DNA of 64,000 nucleotides from Bifidobacterium sp. 7101 (GCF_000499285.1 NZ_AWUN01000006.1:62001-126000); one strand, 5' to 3'; shown: positions 30,217-39,890, counted from the first letter of the stretch. Numbers and translations are program-made. Notes: generated by a model not told the origin, from the letters alone.

Positions 30217-32565
30217 TCAGGTGTCGATCTTGCTCCGGTCGAAGTCGTCGGCATTGTCCACGATGAACTGCTTGCGGGGCGGCACGTCGTCACCCATGAG
30301 CAGGGGGAAGATGCCGGCCGCCTGAGCGGCATCCTCCATGCGGATGCGGCGCAGCATGCGGGTCCTGGGATCCATGGTGGTGTCGGCCAGCTGGTCGGCG
30401 TCCATCTCGCCCAGACCCTTGTAGCGCTGCACATCGGGATTGTAGTCGATGTGCTTGGCCTGCAGGTCGGCCAGCTTGCCCTCCAGCTCATCATCCGAAT
30501 AGGTGTAGATGAACTTCCCCTTGTTCTTGCCTGCCAGGGCGATTCGGTGCAGGGGCGGCACGGCGGCGTAGACCCGCCCGTTCTCGATCAGGGGCCGCAT
30601 GTAGCGATAGAAGAGGGTCAGCAGCAGGATGCGGATGTGGGCGCCGTCCACGTCGGCATCGGTCATCATGATGACCTTGTTGTAGCGGGCCTGGTCGATG
30701 TCGAAGCTGGCTCCCGAACCGGCACCGACCACCTGGATGATGGAGGCGCACTCCTTGTTGGTCAGCATCTGGGACAGAGAGGCCTTCTGCACGTTGAGTA
30801 TCTTGCCGCGGATGGGCAGCAGGGCCTGGAACATGGAGTTTCTGGCGGCCTTGGCCGTACCCAGGGCGGAATCGCCCTCGACGATGAACAGCTCGGCGAT
30901 GTCGTCGTTGCCGGGCATGGAGTCCGAGAGCTTGGAGGGCATGGAGGCCGATTCCAGAGCGTTCTTGCGCCTGGTGACCTCCTTGGTCTTGCGTGCCTGG
31001 ACGCGGGCGTGCATCTCACCCACGATCTTCTCCAGGACCTGGCCGGACTGCTCCTTGAAGCCGCGCTTGGAGCCGCTGATCATCTGGCCGAACTGGTCGT
31101 CGGTCATCCGGGTGACGATGGGCTTGACCTGGGCCGTGCCCAGCACGTCCTTGGTCTGGCCCTGGAACTGCGGCTCGGCGATGCGCACGGTGACCACGGC
31201 CACCAGCCCGGCCAGCACATCGTCGCGCTCCACCTTGGTGTGGGAGTCCTTGAGGTTGACCTTGAGGCGGCGGGCGTTGGCCTCCACGGCCTTGCGCACC
31301 TGGCGGGTCATGGCGTTCATGAATCCGTCCACGTGCATGCCTCCGCCGGGCGTCTCCACCACATTGACGAAGCTGCGGACGATTGAATCGTAGTCATTGA
31401 CCCAGCGCAGGGCTATATCCACCCCACAGACACGCTCCACCTGCTCGGCATGCAGCTCGCCGTCCGAGCCCACCCGCTGGGTCTCCTCCTGGTAGGTGTC
31501 CTGGCCGCTGATCCGCCAGATGTCGCTGACCGGCTCGCCCTTGGACAGGAAGTCAACAAAGTCCGTCACTCCGCCAGTGTGCAGGAACTCCTCCACACGC
31601 TGATGGCCGGACTCGTCCTCCGGCTTCAGCATGGCCCGGTCAGCCTGCTCGGTGGCCGAAAGGTCGGCATCATCCGTCTGCGTGTCCTCGGCACCTTCGT
31701 CTCCGGCACCTTCGTCAGTGAGGTCACCGCTGACAGACGATTCAAGAAGGTTCTCTTGAACGTCCTGATCGTCCGGCTCCGCAGCGGATTCGCCATCGAC
31801 CTCCAGACGCAGGTCCTGTTCAGCGCTTCCTGTTGCGGGGATGCGGTCGTCGATCACGGTGATCTTGAGGCCGGGCACCAGGAAACTAGTCTGACGCACC
31901 CGGTCGATCAGCTGGGCGTAGCTGAACCGGGCCGTGGGGTTGAAGATTTCCGGGTCGGCCCAGTAGCGCACCCTGGTGCCGGTCCGGGACTTGGGCACGC
32001 TGCCCACTATCTCCAGGGGTGTAGGCCTGTTCTTCCTGGTGCGTTTGAAGGGCGAGTCAGGCGAGGGGTGTTCCGGGTCAGGATCCTGGTAGGTACCAGG
32101 ATGGCCCTGGTGGAAGCGCATCCGGTGGGTCTTGCCGTCCCTGTCCACCTCCACGTCCAGCCGGGAGCTCAGGGCGTTGACCACAGAAGAGCCAACGCCG
32201 TGCAGGCCGCCAACAGCCGTGTATGAAGAGTTGCCAAACTTGGCGCCGGCGTGAAGCTTGGTCAGGACCACCTCCACGCCGGTCAGCCCCGTTCGAGGCT
32301 CAATATCGACGGGAATGCCTCGGCCGTTGTCGTCCACCTCGATGGAGCCATCCTTGTGCAGGATGACCTTGATGTGGTCGCACTGGCCGGCCAGGGCCTC
32401 GTCCACGGCGTTGTCGATGATCTCCCAAAGGCAATGCATGAGACCCTGGCTGTCCGTGGTCCCGATGTACATGCCTGGACGCTTGCGCACTGCGTCCAAG
32501 CCATCCAGGACCGTCAGACTGCCGGCACCATAGGACTTCCCCTTATCAGGCTTTTTCGCCACCAT
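30217..32565 (-). CDS. parE: DNA topoisomerase IV subunit B (ParE-type)
   Basis: ATPase subunit paired with ParC. 782 residues. GHKL ATPase motifs: WEIIDNAVDEAL (Glu about 48, Asn 52), DNGRGIPVD (79-86), GLHGVGSSVVNAL; Toprim motif IVEGDSALGTAKAARN and the DxD stretch MMTDADVDGAHI near the end, IRGKILNVQKA between. An extra, very acidic segment of about 75 residues (about 245-325) sits in the transducer domain and is not typical; the family is usually nearer 700 residues. Start ATG at 32565 has GAGG upstream. Upstream lies the sigma factor gene on the same strand. Confidence 0.92.
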   Translation of the reverse strand: MVAKKPDKGKSYGAGSLTVLDGLDAVRKRPGMYIGTTDSQGLMHCLWEIIDNAVDEALAGQCDHIKVILHKDGSIEVDDNGRGIPVDIEPRTGLTGVEVVLTKLHAGAKFGNSSYTAVGGLHGVGSSVVNALSSRLDVEVDRDGKTHRMRFHQGHPGTYQDPDPEHPSPDSPFKRTRKNRPTPLEIVGSVPKSRTGTRVRYWADPEIFNPTARFSYAQLIDRVRQTSFLVPGLKITVIDDRIPATGSAEQDLRLEVDGESAAEPDDQDVQENLLESSVSGDLTDEGAGDEGAEDTQTDDADLSATEQADRAMLKPEDESGHQRVEEFLHTGGVTDFVDFLSKGEPVSDIWRISGQDTYQEETQRVGSDGELHAEQVERVCGVDIALRWVNDYDSIVRSFVNVVETPGGGMHVDGFMNAMTRQVRKAVEANARRLKVNLKDSHTKVERDDVLAGLVAVVTVRIAEPQFQGQTKDVLGTAQVKPIVTRMTDDQFGQMISGSKRGFKEQSGQVLEKIVGEMHARVQARKTKEVTRRKNALESASMPSKLSDSMPGNDDIAELFIVEGDSALGTAKAARNSMFQALLPIRGKILNVQKASLSQMLTNKECASIIQVVGAGSGASFDIDQARYNKVIMMTDADVDGAHIRILLLTLFYRYMRPLIENGRVYAAVPPLHRIALAGKNKGKFIYTYSDDELEGKLADLQAKHIDYNPDVQRYKGLGEMDADQLADTTMDPRTRMLRRIRMEDAAQAAGIFPLLMGDDVPPRKQFIVDNADDFDRSKIDT

Positions 32566-32695
32566 TTACCTCGCCGTTCACCTCTTGGCGCCCAGGAGGA
32601 CCGGGGTCCTCACATGGGCGGTCGCTTACGCACCGATGACCATTTTTAGCAAGGAGGCCTCGACAGCATCAGTACCTCCCCGCCGGGCGCAGAGG

Positions 32696-34120
32696 TCACT
32701 GATCCAGGAAGTCCCGCAGGGTCTGCGAGCGCGAAGGATGCCGCAGCTTGGACATGGTCTTGGACTCGATCTGGCGGATGCGCTCACGGGTGACCCCGTA
32801 TACGCGGCCGATGTCGTCCAGGGTCTTGGGCTGCCCATCCTCCAGGCCATAACGCATCTTGATGACGCCGGCCTCGCGGGGACTCAGGGTTTCAAGCACC
32901 TGCTGGAACTGCTCCTGCAGCAGGGAGAAGGCCACAGCATCCGAGGGGGCTATGGCGTCGGTGTCCTCGATCAGATCACCGAACTCCGAGTCGCCGTCCT
33001 CGCCCAGAGGGGTGTGCAGTGAGATGGGCTCGCGCCCGTACTTCTGGACCTCCTGGACCTTCTCGACGGGCATATCCAGCTCCCGGGCCAGCTCGTCTGG
33101 GGTGGGCTCGCGGCCCAGGTCCTGCAGCATCTGACGCTGGACGCGGGAAAGTTTGTTGATGACCTCGACCATGTGGACAGGCACACGGATGGTGCGGGCC
33201 TGATCGGCCATGGCGCGGGTGATGGCCTGACGAATCCACCAGGTGGCGTAGGTGGAGAACTTGTAGCCCTTGGTGTAGTCGAACTTCTCCACTGCGCGGA
33301 TCAGGCCCAGGTTGCCTTCCTGGATCAGGTCCAGGAAGAGCATGCCCCTGCCGGTGTAGCGCTTGGCCAGGGAGACCACCAGTCGCAGGTTGGCCTCCAG
33401 CAGATGGTCCTTGGCCTTCTTCCCGTCGTTGGCGGCCCACTTGAGTTCACGGCGGCGCTTGAAGTCCATGCCTTCGCCCTCGGTGTCCAACAGATGCTGG
33501 GCATAGAGGCCGGCCTCGATACGCTCGGAGAGGTCCACCTCCTGCTCGGCGTTCAGCAGGCTGACGCGGCCGATCTGCTTGAGGTAGTCCTTGACGGGAT
33601 CGGCAGTAGCACCAGCGGTGACCACACGACGCTTGGGATTGCCTGAGGGGGTGACATTCTCATCGTCATCGGAATCGTCGACGACAAAGGCACCCTTGAC
33701 CTTGGCGGCGAGGGCATGGGCGGCCTTACGGTCCTCCTCGGCCTCATCCTCGACCTGGGAGGCCTCGTCCTCCTCCTGATCGTCCTCGTCGGGCTCATCC
33801 TCCAGCTGATCCTCACTCTTGTCCAGCTGGTCGTCATCCTCCTGGTCCTCGAGCAGGTCCTCGTCGGGTTCCTGCTCCTCCTGCTGCAGGATGGGCTCCT
33901 CTTCGACCTTCTTCGTGGTCTTGGAAGCCGGACGGCGGTTCGTCTTGGCCGTCGAAGTGCTGGCAGTGGCGGTCTTGCGGGACGAAGTCTTGCGGGACGC
34001 CTTGCTGCTGCTGGTCTTGGACCTGGTGGCGGTCTTGGTCTTGCCGGCGGTTGAACTGGTCCGGCCCTTTCCGGTATCCACTGCGGCTGTCTTGGCTGAC
34101 TTGGTGTCCTTCGTGGCCAA
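32696..34120 (-). CDS. rpoD: Primary RNA polymerase sigma factor (RpoD/SigA), TTG start
   Basis: Housekeeping sigma-70 factor. 474 residues if started at TTG 34120, which is preceded by GGAGGAGAAT, an ideal ribosome binding site; in-frame ATGs at 34138 and 34153 overlap or precede that site and lack one of their own. The first about 180 residues are Lys/Ser/Thr-rich then strongly acidic ([15 protein letters not shown]) and disordered, typical of actinobacterial SigA. Region 1.2/2 begins [27 protein letters not shown]; region 2.4 is [33 protein letters not shown] in consensus; region 4.2 contains [22 protein letters not shown]. Confidence 0.95.
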   Translation of the reverse strand: MATKDTKSAKTAAVDTGKGRTSSTAGKTKTATRSKTSSSKASRKTSSRKTATASTSTAKTNRRPASKTTKKVEEEPILQQEEQEPDEDLLEDQEDDDQLDKSEDQLEDEPDEDDQEEDEASQVEDEAEEDRKAAHALAAKVKGAFVVDDSDDDENVTPSGNPKRRVVTAGATADPVKDYLKQIGRVSLLNAEQEVDLSERIEAGLYAQHLLDTEGEGMDFKRRRELKWAANDGKKAKDHLLEANLRLVVSLAKRYTGRGMLFLDLIQEGNLGLIRAVEKFDYTKGYKFSTYATWWIRQAITRAMADQARTIRVPVHMVEVINKLSRVQRQMLQDLGREPTPDELARELDMPVEKVQEVQKYGREPISLHTPLGEDGDSEFGDLIEDTDAIAPSDAVAFSLLQEQFQQVLETLSPREAGVIKMRYGLEDGQPKTLDDIGRVYGVTRERIRQIESKTMSKLRHPSRSQTLRDFLDQ

Positions 34121-34130
34121 ATTCTCCTCC
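34120..34130 (-). promoter_or_regulatory. Strong ribosome binding site deciding a TTG start for rpoD
   Basis: On the minus strand GGAGGAGAAT stands directly before TTG (34120-34118). It fits anti-SD pairing at normal spacing for TTG and excludes the upstream ATGs, which would run through it. Confidence 0.7.
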
Positions 34131-34234
34131 TGGATCATCCCACCCGCCGACACTGCTCTTAAGGCGCAGCTATGGCAAGGTCAAATCGTAGACTCATTAA
34201 AGTGAACCACCCCAGGGGGACGATTATTCCCGAT

Positions 34235-34858
34235 TCAGCCCGATTGCCTCCAAGCCGGGTCGATGCCGCGACCGATCAGTGCCAGGACGATGGCGGCCAG
34301 ACTGCATGAGCGGTCGTCACACAGAGCTTCTTCGGCAAACCCGGATGCCCGGGATCCCCCACTCCACCAGTCGACGTAGGCCGCGACCGCCAGGGGCTGG
34401 GACCGGAACCCAGGTGGAACCTTATCCGCCATGGACACAAGCATGGCCAGTCCAGCCTGGCAACGGGGTTGGTCCGGCCGTGTCGTAGGATCCTTGAAGA
34501 CCGCATCCAGAATGCTGCAGAGCGCCGTCACGTTGGATGGATCGTTGGGACGAACGCACAGGTCCAGCAACCGATCCCTGTCCAGACCAGGCTCAGGCGC
34601 CAGGATGGACAGAATGAGCCCGTCACGTATGGCCAGGGTCTCCTTGATGGCCACAGCCAGACGTTCAGCCGTATCGGAGTCCAAAGGCGGGTGCGGCTGC
34701 TGCCCTTTCAAGCCGGTTGTCCAGTCTGTCAAGGGTTGCTGGAGCCATCGCCTGTCAGCATCTTCCACACCCCATCGTCGTCGGCCCTCTCGGTAGTTCT
34801 CCACAAGTTTTGTCATGCCGTCTTCGTGTGCATCGTTCATGCCGTCATTGCCTCCCAT
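34235..34858 (-). CDS. DUF4192-family protein, short form
   Basis: 207-residue protein of unknown function. Only the C-terminal part shows the DUF4192 pattern (PLAVAAYVDWWSGGSRASGFAEEALCDDRSCSLAAIVLAL). It is shorter than the usual 300-400 residues of the family, so its N-terminal half seems to be missing or highly diverged. Two starts are possible: ATG at 34858, or ATG at 34840 with GGGAGG about 11 bases before it. Same strand as rpoD, which lies about 375 bases upstream in the transcriptional sense relative to parE; probably independent. Confidence 0.75.
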   Translation of the reverse strand: MGGNDGMNDAHEDGMTKLVENYREGRRRWGVEDADRRWLQQPLTDWTTGLKGQQPHPPLDSDTAERLAVAIKETLAIRDGLILSILAPEPGLDRDRLLDLCVRPNDPSNVTALCSILDAVFKDPTTRPDQPRCQAGLAMLVSMADKVPPGFRSQPLAVAAYVDWWSGGSRASGFAEEALCDDRSCSLAAIVLALIGRGIDPAWRQSG

Positions 34859-35031
34859 CCGCTCCCGGTCTGAGGTCCGGGGAGCCTTGGCACCATCCTG
34901 AGCCGGTAGGAACCGTCGGAAAGGCCACAGCCGAGCATGTGGTCAAGTGGGGTCATCCATCCACCATGCTCCCTGCAGCCACGGGCCGTGCAGCCTGCCC
35001 GCTGGGCAGATATGCGGATAGGCTCTAAGGC

Positions 35032-36267
35032 ATGAAGAGCGTGACTGCAGCACGGGTCGAACAACGCATGGAGGAACTGCTCCAGGACCACTGCCACCAC
35101 CTGACTGCTCCAGAGCCTGGATTGGACCATCCCCTGGATCAGGACCCCTCCCAGGGGGCCTTGCAGGAGGTCATCCTCCAGGCAATCGAGGCTGGCCGGG
35201 GAGGCAAGCGACTGCGCGCCCTGCTGCTCTGCGATGTCTGGGAGGCTCTGGACTCCGAGCGGAATCCAGAGCGTGAGCAGGCGGCAGTGGACCTGGCCTG
35301 CGCCTTGGAGGTCTATCAGACCAGCGCCCTGGTCCACGACGACATCATCGACGGCTCACCTCGTCGTCGGGGCCGTCCGGCCGCCCATCTGGCCCTGAGC
35401 CGATCGGCTGCCGGAAACGATTCGAGCGACCGGGCCCCCGCTGGCCCCGATGCCCGCGGCACCGGTCTGGGCATCCTCCTTGGCGACCTGCTGGCCTCGC
35501 TGAGCACAGAAATAGCCTTCCAAGCGGCTGCCGACCTGCCCCAGGGACCGGCCATCAGCAGGGCCTTTCAAGCCATGCAGACGGCTGTGGTCACCGGCCA
35601 GGTCCTGGACATGGGTATGGAAGAGGCTTCCCTCGACGATCCGGAATGCCTACACAGTCAGGCCCTGCACACCATGGCTTGGAAGACCGCCTCCTACACC
35701 ACCATGGCCCCCCTGGCTCTGGGCCTGCTGGCCGCTGGAGCAGACCTGGAAGAGCACAAAAAATCAGTGCGCGCCCTGGGTCTTGATCTGGGGTTGGCCT
35801 TCCAACTGACGGACGATCTGCTGGATGTGGCAGGCGACGACCGCCGTACCGGCAAACCCGTGGGCGGCGATATTCGCGAGGGCAAGCGGACCGTCCTCCT
35901 GGCCGACACCCTGGCCATGGCCGACCCTGATCAGGCCAAGGAGGTCCGCCGACTCTACGATTCCCCGGCCGAACGCCGCAAGGATGCCCAGATGAATGTG
36001 GTCCGCGACCTGATGCAGTCCTGTGGGGCCGTAGATGCCAGTCGTCGACGCATTGCCGACCTGTCCACCCGAGCCCAGGCCGAAGCACAGGCCCTGGCTG
36101 ATGATCTGCATCTGTCGGCAGAAGGCCGAACCATCTTCCTGAAGGCCTGCCGACGCTTCCTGCCGCTTGCCACCACCGCCGGGTATCATGAACGTGTATC
36201 TTCCATTGATGCCGAGGCCGGTCAGGCCTCCGAGGTGCAGAGGGCCGGACAAGACGAGCATGAGTGA
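35032..36267 (+). CDS. Polyprenyl (isoprenyl) diphosphate synthase
   Basis: Chain-elongating trans-prenyltransferase making an isoprenyl diphosphate such as geranylgeranyl or longer; precursor for the lipid carrier or quinones. 411 residues. First aspartate-rich motif DDIID at about 103-107, preceded by YQTSALVH; second motif FQLTDDLLDVAGDD around residue 265. Conserved lysine/arginine GGKRLR at 58-62. A Ser/Gly/Asp-rich insert (about 125-145) extends the loop after the first motif. Product chain length cannot be read. The stop lies 8 bases inside the next kinase gene, so the two are coupled. Confidence 0.92.
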   Translation: MKSVTAARVEQRMEELLQDHCHHLTAPEPGLDHPLDQDPSQGALQEVILQAIEAGRGGKRLRALLLCDVWEALDSERNPEREQAAVDLACALEVYQTSALVHDDIIDGSPRRRGRPAAHLALSRSAAGNDSSDRAPAGPDARGTGLGILLGDLLASLSTEIAFQAAADLPQGPAISRAFQAMQTAVVTGQVLDMGMEEASLDDPECLHSQALHTMAWKTASYTTMAPLALGLLAAGADLEEHKKSVRALGLDLGLAFQLTDDLLDVAGDDRRTGKPVGGDIREGKRTVLLADTLAMADPDQAKEVRRLYDSPAERRKDAQMNVVRDLMQSCGAVDASRRRIADLSTRAQAEAQALADDLHLSAEGRTIFLKACRRFLPLATTAGYHERVSSIDAEAGQASEVQRAGQDEHE

Positions 36268-38488
36268 AGCGGACGAGAGGACCAGCGACCGGATCATAGA
36301 CGGGCGCTACCGCATTTTGCGCGAGATTGCGCAAGGTGGCATGGCCACGGTCTACGAGGCCCTGGATCTGCGGCTGTCCAGGCATGTGGCGGTCAAGATC
36401 ATGCACACCATGCTGGCCCAGGGGCCGCACAGGGCCCAGTTCGAGGAGCGCTTCCGCCGGGAGGCCAGGTCGGCGGCCGCCATCGCCAACCCCCACATCG
36501 TCCAGGTCTACGACACCGGCGTCGATCAGGGGCTGGACTACCTGGTCATGGAGTATGTCCACGGAATCAGCCTGCGGCGGGACATGGCACGACAGGGCGT
36601 CTATCCCCTGAAGGAGACCTTGCGCATCGTGGGTGAAATCCTGGACGGCCTGGCTTCCGCCCACCGAGCCGGCGTCATCCACCGCGACATCAAACCGGAA
36701 AACATCCTCATCAACGACCGTGGCCATGTGGAGATCACCGACTTCGGCCTGGCCCGCGCCGCAGCCCAGGCAACCCTGTCCTCGACGGGCATGCTTATGG
36801 GTACGGCCGCCTACCTGGCCCCCGAAACCATCGAAAACAATGAGGCCTCCCCCCAGAGCGACCTCTACGCCGTGGGCATCATCGCCTACGAGATGCTGAC
36901 CGGCACGGTCCCCTTCGCCAGCGACAATCCGGTGACCATCGTCTTCAAGCACGTCCACGAGGACGTCCCCTCCCTGGCCAGGGCCTGCCCGGGAATCGAC
37001 CCGTCCGTGGCCGCCCTGGTCTCCAGTCTGACCGACCGCTCCCCCGAAAATCGCCCGGATGATGCCGGCAGGGCCCTGGAGAGCCTGAGGAAGGTGGTCA
37101 GGGGACTGGACCGTCAGGCCATGGACTACGTGCTGCCTGCAGGGGCGGCAGCGGGCGTAACAGCCGCAGCCGGCGGGCAGCCCGAGCCTGCCAACCCTGA
37201 GACGCCCGAACCACCAACCCAGGGGGCTACAGCACCAATCGACGATGCCGAGGATGCGGCCACACAGACCATTGCTGCAACATCCGACCCGGAAAATTCG
37301 GACACAGTCCTGAATGTGCCCGCCCCGCCCGAAACCGATGCGGACGCTGCGACAAGGCGTTATCGGCTCAACGACGTGGACACCCCCTCCCGGGCAGAGA
37401 CCACCACCATCCTGCAGCCTCAGGACCCGACAGCATCCCCCGCCGATGCAAACGTCGTCCCGGCTTCCGCCCAGACCCTGCAGCAAGGCACCGAAACAGC
37501 CAAGCCCAAGCACCGGCATCGGGGCCTGATCATCGCACTGGTGATTCTGCTGGTGCTGGCCCTGGGCGGAGGCGGCGGTGGCGCCTGGTGGTACTACCTG
37601 GGTCCGGGCAGCTATGTCGCCCTGCCCAAGCCGGATGACATCTCCTGCTCCGAGAATCAGGAGTGCAAGGTCATCGGCGCCGACTACGCCAAGTATGCCA
37701 GCACGCTCAAGGTCGCAGGCATCGATGTCTACACCGACTACGACTTCAGCGACCAGGTGCCCAAAGGGGCCATCATGGCCGCGGAACCCGATACCGTCGG
37801 AGCCCGTATCAGCAAGCGTGGTGGCAGCCTTAACCTGACCGTCTCCAAGGGGATTCGCCGGGCCACGGTCCCCAAGGACATCCTCATGCCGGACACCGCC
37901 AACGGCAAGGATCCTCTGCGGGCCCTGAAGGCGGCCGGATTCGACAAGATCGACCATGACTCCTCCAAGGACCAGTACTCCATGGATGTACCCGAGGGGG
38001 CGGCGATTTCGGTGGAGCCGGCCCCAGGGACCAAGACCCGGCACGATACCAAGGTCAGCCTGGTCCTGTCCAAGGGTCGAATGCCCGTGGCCATGCCCGA
38101 TATCATCGGCAAGGCCAGGGACGATGCCAAGGCGGCCCTGGAGGCCCTCCGGCTCAAGGTCAACTACAGCGAGGACTGGTCAGATTCGGTGCCCCGCAAC
38201 CAGGTGATCTCCGCCTCCCACCAGGCCCAGGAGCAGCTGCACTGGGGCGATGCGGTCAACGTGGTGATTTCAAAGGGGCCGCAATTCATCAGCATGCCCG
38301 ACGTGAAGGGCAAGAGTCAGGACGAGGCGACCCAGATTCTGCAAGGATACGGACTCAAGGTCAACATCTCCGCGCCACTGGGCAATCTGACCCACACGGT
38401 GCGAATCCAGGACCCCAACCCGGGTACCCAGGTCAAGGTGGTCAATGACGACGGCTCGCCGGCCGTCGTGACCCTGACCGTGGTCTGA
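36260..38488 (+). CDS. pknB: PASTA-domain Ser/Thr protein kinase (PknB-type)
   Basis: Membrane-spanning Hanks-type kinase sensing peptidoglycan fragments, regulating growth and division. 742 residues. Kinase domain 15-280: G-loop IAQGGMAT (24-30), Lys46 in VAVKIM, catalytic HRDIKPEN (Asp143), DFG 161-163, SGMLMGTAAYLAPE activation region, APE at 186-188. Then an acidic/Pro linker, membrane helix about 422-443, and four extracytoplasmic PASTA repeats from about 450 to the end, each starting with a Pro-Asp/Lys pattern (VALPKPDD, TVPKDILMP, AMPDIIGKA, SMPDVKGKS). Start ATG at 36260 overlaps the prenyl synthase stop. Confidence 0.95.
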   Translation: MSEADERTSDRIIDGRYRILREIAQGGMATVYEALDLRLSRHVAVKIMHTMLAQGPHRAQFEERFRREARSAAAIANPHIVQVYDTGVDQGLDYLVMEYVHGISLRRDMARQGVYPLKETLRIVGEILDGLASAHRAGVIHRDIKPENILINDRGHVEITDFGLARAAAQATLSSTGMLMGTAAYLAPETIENNEASPQSDLYAVGIIAYEMLTGTVPFASDNPVTIVFKHVHEDVPSLARACPGIDPSVAALVSSLTDRSPENRPDDAGRALESLRKVVRGLDRQAMDYVLPAGAAAGVTAAAGGQPEPANPETPEPPTQGATAPIDDAEDAATQTIAATSDPENSDTVLNVPAPPETDADAATRRYRLNDVDTPSRAETTTILQPQDPTASPADANVVPASAQTLQQGTETAKPKHRHRGLIIALVILLVLALGGGGGGAWWYYLGPGSYVALPKPDDISCSENQECKVIGADYAKYASTLKVAGIDVYTDYDFSDQVPKGAIMAAEPDTVGARISKRGGSLNLTVSKGIRRATVPKDILMPDTANGKDPLRALKAAGFDKIDHDSSKDQYSMDVPEGAAISVEPAPGTKTRHDTKVSLVLSKGRMPVAMPDIIGKARDDAKAALEALRLKVNYSEDWSDSVPRNQVISASHQAQEQLHWGDAVNVVISKGPQFISMPDVKGKSQDEATQILQGYGLKVNISAPLGNLTHTVRIQDPNPGTQVKVVNDDGSPAVVTLTVV

Positions 38489-38505
38489 CGGCCCTGTCTC
38501 TACAG

Positions 38506-39201
38506 TCAGTCTTCAGCCAGTTCTTCTTTGTCCTCATGGGCCTTGATGACCTGGGCATATACGTCCACGTAGCGCTGGCCGCTCATCTCCTGGATCTCCT
38601 GCATAATCCTGTCGGTCAGGTTGCGGATCTCCTCATGGGTGAGGCTGTTGACCGGCACATAGGGCACCGTGATGGGCTTGCCATAGATGACCTTGGTCCT
38701 GCCTTTATGCGGAAGCACGTGGCCGGGCTCCTGAAGCTGCCTGGTGCCGATGATGGCTGCGGGCACCACCGTCGTCCCGGTCTCGAAGGCCAGTCGCGCC
38801 GCCCCGGTGTGCCCTCGGTAAAGCCTGCCGTCCGGGCTGCGCGTGCCCTCCGGATGGATACCGAAAATGTGCCCGTGCTCAAGGATGGAACGCGCCGTTT
38901 CCATGGCTCCCAGCGACTTGGAGCCGCCTGATCTGTCCACGGGAAAGACGCCAACCGAGCTGAACCACCATTTCTTGAACTTGCCCTTTATCCCCTTGCC
39001 GTTGAAGTACTCGGCCTTGCCCATGAAGTGAATCATCCTGGGGCAGGTGATGGGCAGCAGGGCGTCGTCGATGACGGCCAGATGGTTGGAGGCAATGATG
39101 GCAGCCCCCTGCTTGGGAATGTTCTCCGTGCCTTCAACGGTCGGTTTGAACCAGGTACGCGCCAACGGACCGAGCAGTTTGACGAAGAACCAGTACAGCA
39201 C
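38506..39201 (-). CDS. plsC: 1-acylglycerol-3-phosphate acyltransferase (PlsC family)
   Basis: Acylates lysophosphatidate in phospholipid synthesis, on the inner face of the membrane. 231 residues if started at GTG 39201, which has AAGGAG 5 bases upstream. The catalytic block NHLAVID (His/Asp of HX4D), the HPEGTRS acyl-acceptor motif and the hydrophobic N-terminal anchor LYWFFVKLLGPLARTW are seen. The in-frame ATG upstream at 39267 would extend into the divergent gene's leader and has no ribosome binding site. Divergent with the membrane protein gene at 39250, only 48 bases apart. Confidence 0.92.
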   Translation of the reverse strand: MLYWFFVKLLGPLARTWFKPTVEGTENIPKQGAAIIASNHLAVIDDALLPITCPRMIHFMGKAEYFNGKGIKGKFKKWWFSSVGVFPVDRSGGSKSLGAMETARSILEHGHIFGIHPEGTRSPDGRLYRGHTGAARLAFETGTTVVPAAIIGTRQLQEPGHVLPHKGRTKVIYGKPITVPYVPVNSLTHEEIRNLTDRIMQEIQEMSGQRYVDVYAQVIKAHEDKEELAED

Positions 39202-39249
39202 AGAGACTCCTTGGTAGCGAATGCGTGCGGCCGAGGTTACGATGGTTCT

Positions 39250-39795
39250 ATGACCGAGCACAAGCATAACGACGCCGGGAATCAGTATAACAGCGAGCCG
39301 GGAACCGGATCCTCACAGGGGGACGAGGAGTGGGCGGACTTCCTGAATTCGCACGCTGATGAGTTGGGTTCCCTGGAATCGTCCAGGACGGCCAAGGAAT
39401 TCGAAAAGAAGGCTCGAAAGTCCGAGAAGAAGGCGGCGCTGAGGGCCGAGGACTTGAAGCGCGACTCCTTCGTCGGCGGCTCCGGACCGCGCGATTTCCA
39501 AGGCAGCAGCTGGCTGGACACCGACGAGGTCATGGACCAGTCGTCGAACTTTGTGCCGCCCAACCCTGACCTGAGCGACATGGGCAGGAGGCGGGTGGCC
39601 TTCATGATCATGACGGGTCTGGGCCTGGTCTGCTTCTTCCTGACCATCTTCATCCCCCGCTGGTCCGGCTTGACCAGCCTGCTGGCGGGCCTGCTCCTGC
39701 TGATCGGCATCGCCGGACTGATCATCGACCGGAAGAATTTCCGAGATGATTCAAGCGGGCTCTTCGATGACGACGAACGGCACTACCGGCGATGA
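39250..39795 (+). CDS. Small membrane protein with acidic/charged cytoplasmic domain (DUF-type, actinobacterial)
   Basis: 181 residues; function unknown. The first about 115 are hydrophilic (Asp/Glu/Lys/Ser-rich, with EFEKKARKSEKKAALRAEDLKR as an amphipathic stretch), then a conserved MGRRRVAFMIMTGLG segment and two membrane helices (about 120-138 and 145-163), ending in a short acidic tail. The layout resembles the small divisome-associated membrane proteins of Actinobacteria. Start ATG at 39250; its ribosome binding site is weak. The next gene (trpD) runs towards it. Confidence 0.7.
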   Translation: MTEHKHNDAGNQYNSEPGTGSSQGDEEWADFLNSHADELGSLESSRTAKEFEKKARKSEKKAALRAEDLKRDSFVGGSGPRDFQGSSWLDTDEVMDQSSNFVPPNPDLSDMGRRRVAFMIMTGLGLVCFFLTIFIPRWSGLTSLLAGLLLLIGIAGLIIDRKNFRDDSSGLFDDDERHYRR

Positions 39796-39832
39796 TGGCA
39801 TGAGCCGCCATATATAAACCGCCAAAATAGTC

Positions 39833-39867
39833 GGGCCCCCTGGCAGGAATATCAACCAGCGGGGCCC
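39833..39867. terminator. Bidirectional terminator between the membrane protein and trpD
   Basis: GGGCCCCCTGG pairs with CCAGCGGGGCCC (one bulge) over a 12-base loop. It lies in the 95-base gap between two converging genes and is followed by short T/A runs on each strand. Confidence 0.65.
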
Positions 39868-39890
39868 AAACAGGTTTGGCAGCCGCGAAA

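Noticed and set aside
29221-31386. 721-codon open frame on the plus strand
   Set aside because: Antisense to lhr and parE and runs across two genes, so it cannot be a normal gene.
32596-32611. Palindrome GAGGACC-GG-GGTCCTC between rpoD and parE as a terminator
   Set aside because: Loop too small and no T run after it.
35591-38044. 817-codon open frame on the minus strand
   Set aside because: Antisense to the prenyl synthase and the PASTA kinase, both with clear domains. A GC-rich shadow frame; the translation is Gly/His/Gln-rich without a domain.
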